Translations under genes and position numbers: made by a program
In this document: in pieces, positions 6,207 through 12,321 of the stretch
Numbering within the stretch: the stretch's first letter is position 1
Layout: each line of letters begins with the position of its first letter
Notes under the pieces: generated by a model
Databases searched by the model: none
What the model was told of the DNA's origin: nothing
Seen by the model: the letters and a program-made list of their open reading frames with translations, nothing else
From: Thalassiosira profunda
Lineage: Eukaryota > Bacillariophyta > Thalassiosirophyceae > Thalassiosirales > Thalassiosiraceae
DNA length: 12,321 nt
NCBI GenBank assembly: GCA_036939355.1
Contig: JALLAP010001254.1
Span: forward strand, 1-12,321
Direction of reading: 5' to 3'

Positions 6207-8570
6207 ATGAAGCGCCCGGCCCTCCTTCTCCTTATCTCCGCCGCGTCCATCGGCGGCGGCTCGGCCCAGTACTGCAACTGCGGCTCGTTGGACTGCGCCG
6301 AAGATCCTTGCCCGCCTGGCTACGAGGGCTGGTGCTGCTCCCAGTACGGCTACTGTGGAAACACAGACACTCGTGAGTCCGAGGGCCGCCTCTGTTGCAA
6401 CAACTGATCACCGTCGCTCATAGTTCTCTCAACATCGTCAGACTGCGGCGACGACTGCTGCTCCGGCTGCCCGGGCGGGGTGCCGGGCGCCAACTGCCCG
6501 TTGGTCGGCCCGCCCTCGCCCACCACCCCTCCGCCCCAGCCGGCGCCGTCGACACCGCCTCCGGTCGCGCAGCCTACCGGCGGCGAGCCCTGCTCGGCCG
6601 ATCCGCTGGTGGCCGGCCCCTGCCCCGATCCATCCCACTGCTGCTCCATCTACGGCTACTGCGACTACGGCGCCGACTGGTGCGCCCCGGGCAATTGCGC
6701 CGATGGACCTTGCTGGGACAGCCCCAGCGGGCCCACGAACCCTCCCGTCCCGACCAATCCCCCCGCGCCGTTGCCGACGTTCAGTCCGGCGACCACCTTT
6801 GATACGGTGACGGACGACTCGCGGCTGATCGCCTACGTGGGAAATTGGCAGGCCTGCCCCACGGACGAGCAGGTGGCCCAGTACACACATATTGTCATCG
6901 CGTTTGCCGTGACCTACTCGTGGAGCGGCGGGCCGGTTTGCAACACCGACTGCAGCCTCATGCCGACGCTTGTGTGCAACAACCAAGACCGTCCGGATCT
7001 GGTCAGCCAGTGGCAGGCCGCCGGCAAAAAGGTCATCCTCAGCATCGGCGGGGCCAACATGGGAGGCTCCTGGGATGGCGTGAACAACTGCTGGGATTAC
7101 TGCTTTGGAAAGGAGGAAGAGCTCTCCCAGGCCCTCGTCGACGTGGTAGAGACCAAGGGATACGACGGCATCGACGTGGATTACGAGTACTGCTACGACA
7201 CGGCAGGTGGGCACGGGGCCTGCAATGCCCCTACCTATTCGGACGCCGGTGCCCAAACCTTCCTCAAAGGGATAACCGAAGGGCTGCGCGCCAAGCTTGA
7301 CAGCCTGTCCCTCGCTACGCAGAAGCACTACGAGCTGACGCATGCACCAATGGATGCCGACATGCAGCCAGATAGGGAGTACTACCAGATTCTCAAGGAC
7401 CGCCACATGATGCTTGACTTTCTTATGCCGCAGTTCTACAACAGCATTACACGGCCCGCCCTGGATGGCTTCGATGGCAGCGGATTCGGAGACGTGAAGT
7501 CCAGCGTGGTGTACACCAACCTCGCCACAGATTTGTTTCCCAACCGTCCGGACAAGGTGGTCTTTGGCTTCTGCATCAGCGACTGCGGCCCCACCAACTC
7601 AAATGCCAATGGCAACCAGGCGGTGCAGGTGTTGCAGGAAATCAAGACGTACGATCAGCAGCAGTACGCGTGCAACGGCGGCGCCTTCTTCTGGGTCGCG
7701 TTGCACGATACCAGTCCGGGAGCGTGGTCAGATCCCGTCGCGACGGAATTGGCGAAGACCGCGGGCTGCTCGGCCACAGGAACTCCTGCCCCATCGACGA
7801 GCCCCACTGCCCGCCCGACGGCCACGCCCGGGCCAACGTCGAGTCCTTCCAAGTCTCCGACCGGCTCGCCTTCGCGGCCTCCGTCGAGCGGTCCAACGTC
7901 CAGCCCGTCCCAGTCTCCAACGGCATTTCCCACGGAGCAGTTTCCTGGGACGTGCTCCGACGGTTCAGGCTCGTGCGCCAAGGACGATACCAGCACGTGC
8001 TCCTGCCACAATATGTTCGAGCGCAAGCTCCTTCGCACGGGCAAACTAGCCGAAAGCCAACAGACGCCGGCGAAGACGGGCAAGCTTCTTCGAAGCGTGC
8101 TCAAGGGCGCGTCGAGGTCGAGCACCAAAATCGAGAGGGGTCTGAAAAAGACGAAGAATCCTCCTCCCACCCCGCCTCCCACGCCCCCTCCCACGCCTCC
8201 TCCTGTCGATCCGACGACCCCCAGCCCAACTTCTTCGCCCACGTCGCGGCCGACGGACAGCCCAACATCGTCGCCCAGTCGGTCGCCGTCCAAGGGCCCC
8301 TCCGATTGCGCGTGCATCATGCCCACGCCCCCTCCTGTCGCCACGCCCCCGCCCACGCCCCCTCCGACTCCTCCTCCGACTCCTCCTCCCACGCCACCCC
8401 CCACGCTCCCTCCCGTCGGGACCCCCACGTGCAACCCGGACCCGAGCGCGTGTTCTCCCACGCAGTTCGAGAATAAGAGCCTCTGCCAAAACGGATGCGA
8501 TGGGACTTCTGGCACAGCCGATGACTGCAAATGGAACAACGGGAAAAACGCTTTTTGTGGCCCAAAGTAA
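6207..8570 (+). CDS. Secreted GH18 chitinase with two CBM18 domains and a modular tail
   Basis: Joining 6207-6372 to 6442-8570 gives 764 residues. A signal peptide is clear (basic start, LLLLISAAS, likely cut near SA/QY at 20/21). CBM18 hevein-type domain 1 (about 22-66) contains CCSQYGYCG and, across the splice, THCGDDC. Domain 2 (about 106-148) contains HCCSIYGYC. The GH18 barrel spans about 184-499: SIGG at 256-259, the catalytic signature DGIDVDYE at 297-304 with E304 as the expected acid, MPQFYN at 384-389 and a late W473. All key residues are present, so it should hydrolyse beta-1,4-GlcNAc chains outside the cell or in the wall. The tail has S/T/P linkers, a short Cys-rich stretch, a basic block (about 580-628), two PPPT tracts and a terminal Cys module, with no hydrophobic anchor. 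The MPQFYN form resembles the fungal class III / bacterial ChiD-like branch more than class V. It is convergent with the CX9C gene. Confidence 0.93.
6373..6441 (+). other. Spliceosomal intron in the chitinase gene, 69 bases
   Basis: The donor GTGAGT follows C at 6372 and the acceptor CAG ends at 6441 (phase 1). Unspliced, the frame hits a stop at 6405-6407. Spliced, it completes the first hevein motif as TDTHCGDDCC, which fits the family pattern. A second acceptor (CATAG, ending 6423) lies 18 bases upstream and also keeps the frame, but would insert LLSTSSD in place of the H before the Cys. Confidence 0.9.
8159..8416 (+). repeat. Coding minisatellite: two PPPT tracts around a Ser/Thr/Pro linker
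   Basis: Two runs of a 12-base unit of the CCNCCNACNCCN type encode PPPT repeats (about 8159-8207 and 8333-8416). Between them lie SPTSSPTSRPTDSP-like repeats and a CAC motif. Third-base variation shows the repeats are not freshly expanded. They form extended, probably O-glycosylated linkers in the chitinase tail. Repeat number is likely to vary among strains. Confidence 0.8.
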
Positions 8571-8958
8571 AGTAGTACACTCCGAAGCATGTGAGCAGCT
8601 TCTGCAACTGTACATTGCGATAGCGGTAACTCTTCAGACGTTGCTCCTCTCGGCACCCCCGACGATTGCGCGTGGTCGGGGAAAAACAAGGTGGCTTGCA
8701 GCTAGAAAGATCCCTTGTGCTTTGGCTTCTCCCCAGCAGTGAAAGTAAGAAGCACCCTTTACATTGCTCAAGTCTCCCTCTGTGCGATGGCGGTAGCTGG
8801 GTAGATTGCAAAATTGTGTCTCTGGCTCTGCTCTATGATAGTTAGGGCCCCGCAATGCGTATCAATCCTCTCATGATTGAATGCTGCATTGCACCGCTAG
8901 AATCCCTGCGTTACATTCAGCGAGCAAACCACCGCCCACACAACTCCAAACGAGGTGA
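8571..8958. other. Convergent 3' region of chitinase and CX9C gene
   Basis: A 388-base gap between two stop codons that must carry both 3' ends. It is less GC-rich than the coding DNA. No AATAAA is seen on either strand. Two similar short blocks occur (GCGATAGCGGTAAC at 8617-8630, GCGATGGCGGTAGCT at 8784-8798), each preceded at variable distance by ACATTGC. I see no gene here. Confidence 0.55.
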
Positions 8959-9426
8959 TCAGGCCTCGCCCCCGCCCTTCTGCTGATACCGGTATTCCTC
9001 CTGCACCCGGTACGGCTCCGTCAGTATCCAATTCTTCTTCTTCTTCAATTCCCGATCGCAGCACCGCTTGTAGTACGCGATGAGCGTCCGGCATTCGTCG
9101 AGCGGGTTGTCGTCCGGCTTGGGAAGCTTCGATGCGTCCACGTCCTTTCCTGCAGGTGCACCGACAGCCGCAGATGCACCTTGCATCCCCTCCTCCTTCA
9201 GCTTGCGTTGCCGCTCCGCCTCCACGTCCGGGTAGTGGCTCTTCCCGTACCCCATCCTCTCCATGTCCCGGGCCTTCGCGGTGGCGTCCGCCGCGAGGCA
9301 CTCGAAGAGGCGCTGGGCGTGCTTCTCGCAGCCGCGGGGCTCGACGGGGAAGTAGTCGGGGAGTTTGGACGGGCCGTCGAGGGTGGGAGTGCCCGAGAGG
9401 GCGTCGCGGATTCTGCCCCACACCAT
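8959..9426 (-). CDS. Small CX9C (CHCH-like) protein, probably mitochondrial
   Basis: 155 residues from ATG at 9426 to TGA at 8961-8959. Two CX9C motifs are visible: C33-x9-C43 (CEKHAQRLFEC) and C112-x9-C122 (CRTLIAYYKRC), the second followed by another Cys (C123). Proteins with twin CX9C motifs are usually imported into the mitochondrial intermembrane space and oxidised by MIA40. Many are respiratory-complex subunits or assembly factors. No cleavable presequence is evident, as expected for this route. The odd point is the 68-residue gap between the motifs, filled by a charged stretch and an Ala/Gly-rich loop, where the classic helical hairpin has a short loop. I cannot name the subunit. The frame is plainly coding because charged helical residues and paired cysteines are kept. 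It is divergent to the large gene on its right. Confidence 0.8.
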   Translation of the reverse strand: MVWGRIRDALSGTPTLDGPSKLPDYFPVEPRGCEKHAQRLFECLAADATAKARDMERMGYGKSHYPDVEAERQRKLKEEGMQGASAAVGAPAGKDVDASKLPKPDDNPLDECRTLIAYYKRCCDRELKKKKNWILTEPYRVQEEYRYQQKGGGEA

Positions 9427-9788
9427 GATTGCAGTTGGGTGGAGGAGGTTGGGGGGAGGGCGCGAGGGGAGCCGCTGCGGAGTGTTGGAGGAGGGCCGGC
9501 GCCGCCGCGCCTCGTCGAGTCAGAGGAAGCGATAATAGCGAGGCGGCGGGTCCAACAGTCACGCTCAATCACTTCCCCATCACGCTTTCACAAAAAGTCG
9601 TTGACGTTGACCGAAACGGTGAAGGTGAAGGTGAAGGCCGCGACGGAGTGGGGAGAAGGGAAGGTGCAACGCGGGAGGCCGACGACATCAGCAGCGGACT
9701 CGCTGAGGCCATATCTGTTTGCAGCGGCAGCGCTGGTCTCCTCTCTTGACCTGACATCGAAGCACATATTGTGCACAAAAGTTGCAAC
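9427..9788. promoter_or_regulatory. Divergent promoter region, CX9C gene / MABP-like gene
   Basis: A 362-base gap between two start codons. It contains a short tandem GTGAAG run (about 9617-9638) and, just before the right-hand start, an AT-richer stretch with ATATTGTGCACAAAA. A TGA in the frame of the right-hand gene at 9747-9749 bounds its possible start. I see no clear TATA box or RNA gene. Confidence 0.5.
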
Positions 9789-12321
9789 ATGTCATTGGAT
9801 CCAACGACCACCGCCGAGGACCACGGCCTCGCCCACGCCCGCCGCCTCGTCGCATCCATCCTCCATCAAATCACCGAAGGAGACGCCCCCTCGGGCAATT
9901 TCGAGGGCAATAATGCAATCTACAGCCGGACGGGGAGCAATCACGGCAGCTGCTCCCAGCAACGCGTCGGTGGTGCACTGTTTCCCAGCGCGAAGCTCGC
10001 CGGGGCGGGCCGGTCGGCGCCCACGCTTTCCCAGCAGAGCCTGCCCAGCGACGGGCACTCCCAGGGCGACGACGCGGCGAGCACGACGGCGTCGGAGTTT
10101 TCGGTGGCGTCGTCGCCGTTCAATACGCCGAAACCATCGTCTAGATTTCCACCCCGGCCTCCTTCGTCGTCTTCGTCCCAGAGGAGGGAGATGTGGGATG
10201 CGAGCAATCATTCTTCGGCAGGGATGACGTCCAGCAATCATTCGGCAGCGCCAAGTTATACTATTGGTGCCAGTTTGATGGGGGCGGTGCCGTTGGCCGA
10301 CTTGTGCACGAGAACCATCGAATCGGGGAGCGACAAGGGGGAGAGGTCTGGTAGGCGGACCATCAACGGTCAGAGTCTGACCGGGACGCTCCCTCCGCCG
10401 CCATTGTCGCCACTGGAATCGGAGGGGTCGTCGCCTGGAAACAATGCAGAAGCTGGCGTGGGGAAATTGGCTATGGACAACCTTGATTCTACCCGCCGGT
10501 CCTCTGACGGAGAGATGGGCTCTTCGTTCTTCGATGCACAAACCACCCTCGACGAGCATGGTTTTCCTTGTGAGAATGGACCGAGTGCAGACACTGGTAG
10601 GAGTGAATACCAGACCGTCTTGGAACAGTTGGTTGCAGGCATGGACTGTAATGGTTCCTCCAATTACGATGATGCAGTAGGAGAAGCAATCACCAAGGAA
10701 GAGACGGCACCTGTCCAGAAGCCCCGCATTAGGATGTTCGGTTCGGAATACGCGCGGATATTATCGTCCGCGAAGCCGCAGGACAACGGTCATCCTGCCA
10801 GTGCTAGCAAGATGAAGAGAATGAAGGCTCGGTTTTCGTCCTCGGCAAAGGAAAGCGTGGAGTCGGGCAGCAATGTGGCCATGTCTCTGGACGATTGTCC
10901 CCACGCCGTTGCCACGGCTGCAATCACGGACGTTGTCGTCACCCCTGGAGCAGATATTCCACCGCGTGGGTACTACAGAGCCTTTCAACTCGGAGAAGAG
11001 TCGACCAAGAACCTGGTTCCAGGGCTAAAGCGTCAACGCCTCTTTCTCAACGTGAAGAAGGAACCCAACTGGGATCGAGCAGTGCAGCGCCCGTGCGTCA
11101 CTGCCTTTTGCGTAATCTACCCAGACAGAAACGAGTTCGTGCCTCCGGGGTTCAGTGTGGTTCGGCGGCTCTACAAACCCAGTGGGGCTGGTGAGGGCGG
11201 CAGCAAAAAGAAAGAGGGAGATGGGACTGGAGCGCCAGCCGCCAACATCAACCTCTCTTCGTCCGGAGAGCGGGTCTACATTTGCTACAGGCGTTCGCGG
11301 GAAGGGAATCCCATTACGGGAGTCATGTGCCTGCGGCCGTCGAAGGGCGACGTCGTCCCGGAAGGCTTCTCGGTCCTCGAGCGAACGCCCCGAAACTTCT
11401 TGGCGGATCTGTCGGCCAAATCCGAACATCCCTCCTTTCTCGCATACCGCCAAAGGCTGGAGAACTTGGAATGCCTGCGGCCGCTGCCGCTGGTTATGTC
11501 GGTGCTGCATGCCAAGCCAGACGCGGGCAGGAGGGAACTGAAAGCTTATTACTGCACTGGAGGCACAACGGTCGCGTCGGACGTCGGAAGGTACCACATC
11601 ATGGATCGTTCGACGCATGCCTTGCTGAGCTCCTCGTCGGCGCAGAGCCGCCTCAACTTGATACAGTCGTCGAGAAATGAAAGCGAAACAGCTGTGCCTG
11701 CTTGGGTGAGCTCGCCCTCCACGCACTCGGCATCGAGCCTCGACGGCAACCCCATTTCGCCGAGTGTCTCCGAACCGGACGATTCTAGTGCAACTTCGGG
11801 TTTGGTGATGAAAGCCGAGTCATTCGATGGCAGTCTCGGATCGAATTTCACGTCGGATACCTCGTTGCAGTCTCTCACCACGACCACCAGGAGCACCTCG
11901 CCGGGGTACAGCAGTCTCTACAGTCAAAGAAGTGACGACACGCTGCAAACGAGTTTGGGTGCACTGCATTTCATCCCTCCCATCGAATGCGCCAGAGTTG
12001 TACTCGCAACTGATGACGATGCAACGCAGTCAGAACCCCTGTTGCAGTCCAGGGTGACCTCCCTCACTCCCATTCTCACCTCCTGCTACACTTCGCAAGG
12101 TGGCTCGGCCTTCATGGCAGTGGAGGGCTTGATCTCACTGCTGAACGACACCACCTTTTTCGCGCAAGACGTGGCTGAGGAAGACGGCAGCGTTGATGGC
12201 GTGATGGCGTCCAGTGCCAGGTTAACGCTACTTGACTTGGCAATTCAAGTTGTGTGCGATGTGGCGACGTCTTCGGCGCGGGAAACCCACTTCCGATCCT
12301 GCGTTGACTTCGTATCCGACG
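9789..12321 (+). CDS. Large MABP-domain-like protein, partial (runs off right edge)
   Basis: An uninterrupted frame of 844 codons from ATG 9789 (AACATG, first ATG after an in-frame TGA at 9747) to the window end without a stop. Residues 1 to about 410 are low-complexity and Ser/Pro-rich, likely disordered. From about 415 the chain becomes ordered. TAFCVIYPDRNEFVPPGFSV (438-457) and ITGVMCLRPSKGDVVPEGFS (509-528) repeat the same beta pattern, with VYICYRRSR (496-504) between them and a weaker third turn around RYHIMDRS (near 600). A threefold repeat with 'P-x-G-F/Y' is the mark of MABP beta-prism domains found in MVB12 (ESCRT-I) and DENND4-type proteins, which act in membrane traffic. A Ser-rich spacer follows, and at about 730-840 a helical region (SLTPILTSCYTSQGG, then AVEGLISLL) that I do not recognise. 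No uDENN/cDENN motif is seen in the part present. Codon choice is less GC-biased than in CDC5L. The gene is secure; the domain call is moderate. Confidence 0.85.
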   Translation, partial: MSLDPTTTAEDHGLAHARRLVASILHQITEGDAPSGNFEGNNAIYSRTGSNHGSCSQQRVGGALFPSAKLAGAGRSAPTLSQQSLPSDGHSQGDDAASTTASEFSVASSPFNTPKPSSRFPPRPPSSSSSQRREMWDASNHSSAGMTSSNHSAAPSYTIGASLMGAVPLADLCTRTIESGSDKGERSGRRTINGQSLTGTLPPPPLSPLESEGSSPGNNAEAGVGKLAMDNLDSTRRSSDGEMGSSFFDAQTTLDEHGFPCENGPSADTGRSEYQTVLEQLVAGMDCNGSSNYDDAVGEAITKEETAPVQKPRIRMFGSEYARILSSAKPQDNGHPASASKMKRMKARFSSSAKESVESGSNVAMSLDDCPHAVATAAITDVVVTPGADIPPRGYYRAFQLGEESTKNLVPGLKRQRLFLNVKKEPNWDRAVQRPCVTAFCVIYPDRNEFVPPGFSVVRRLYKPSGAGEGGSKKKEGDGTGAPAANINLSSSGERVYICYRRSREGNPITGVMCLRPSKGDVVPEGFSVLERTPRNFLADLSAKSEHPSFLAYRQRLENLECLRPLPLVMSVLHAKPDAGRRELKAYYCTGGTTVASDVGRYHIMDRSTHALLSSSSAQSRLNLIQSSRNESETAVPAWVSSPSTHSASSLDGNPISPSVSEPDDSSATSGLVMKAESFDGSLGSNFTSDTSLQSLTTTTRSTSPGYSSLYSQRSDDTLQTSLGALHFIPPIECARVVLATDDDATQSEPLLQSRVTSLTPILTSCYTSQGGSAFMAVEGLISLLNDTTFFAQDVAEEDGSVDGVMASSARLTLLDLAIQVVCDVATSSARETHFRSCVDFVSD

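Noticed and set aside
7655..8689. Minus-strand frame of about 344 codons with long Gly/Val repeats (GGGVGGGVGGG)
   Set aside because: It is the complement of the PPPT and Ser/Thr/Pro linker codons of the chitinase. The Gly-rich appearance comes from the repeat, and the sense frame has full family support.
9610..9640. Tandem GTGAAG run as a possible regulatory or CRISPR-like repeat
   Set aside because: It is only three short units without spacers, an ordinary microsatellite.

Overview
This is nuclear DNA of a microbial eukaryote. The signs are long genes with UTR-sized gaps, one clear GT-AG intron, a spliceosome protein, a MIA40-type mitochondrial protein and a secreted chitinase with Pro/Thr/Ser linkers. 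The 'PTSSPTSRPTDSPT' type of linker is common in secreted proteins of diatoms and related stramenopiles, so a stramenopile is my best guess, held at moderate confidence. The DNA is very GC-rich on the left and visibly less so from about 10.2 kb rightward, which explains the many long antisense open frames on the left.

Layout from left to right. Bases 1-1380 are a partial second copy of CDC5L on the minus strand, open in frame and running off the left edge. Bases 1381-3195 are a 1.8 kb spacer without a recognisable gene. It contains a diverged inverted repeat pair (1491-1716 and 2651-2877), a diverged direct repeat pair (2118-2218 and 2488-2589) and an acidic open frame. Bases 5889-3196 (minus) are a complete, intronless CDC5L/Cef1 gene of 897 residues. 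A 317-base divergent promoter region separates it from a plus-strand chitinase (6207-8570, one 69-base intron, 764 residues): signal peptide, two CBM18 hevein-type domains, a GH18 catalytic domain, and a long tail of linkers, a Lys/Arg-rich block and a C-terminal Cys module. A 388-base convergent gap follows, then a minus-strand 155-residue protein with two CX9C motifs (9426-8959). A 362-base divergent promoter leads to a large plus-strand gene that starts at 9789 and runs off the right edge after 844 codons. It has a long disordered N-terminus and a region that reads as a MABP beta-prism, as in DENN and ESCRT-I related trafficking proteins.

The genes do not form a pathway: splicing, cell-wall chitin, mitochondrial intermembrane space and probably membrane traffic are mixed, as is normal for a eukaryotic chromosome. 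The most notable points are the second CDC5L copy, which lacks the Myb repeats yet shows a strongly silent-biased pattern of change, the repeat-rich spacer beside it, the unusual chitinase tail, and the large open-ended gene on the right.
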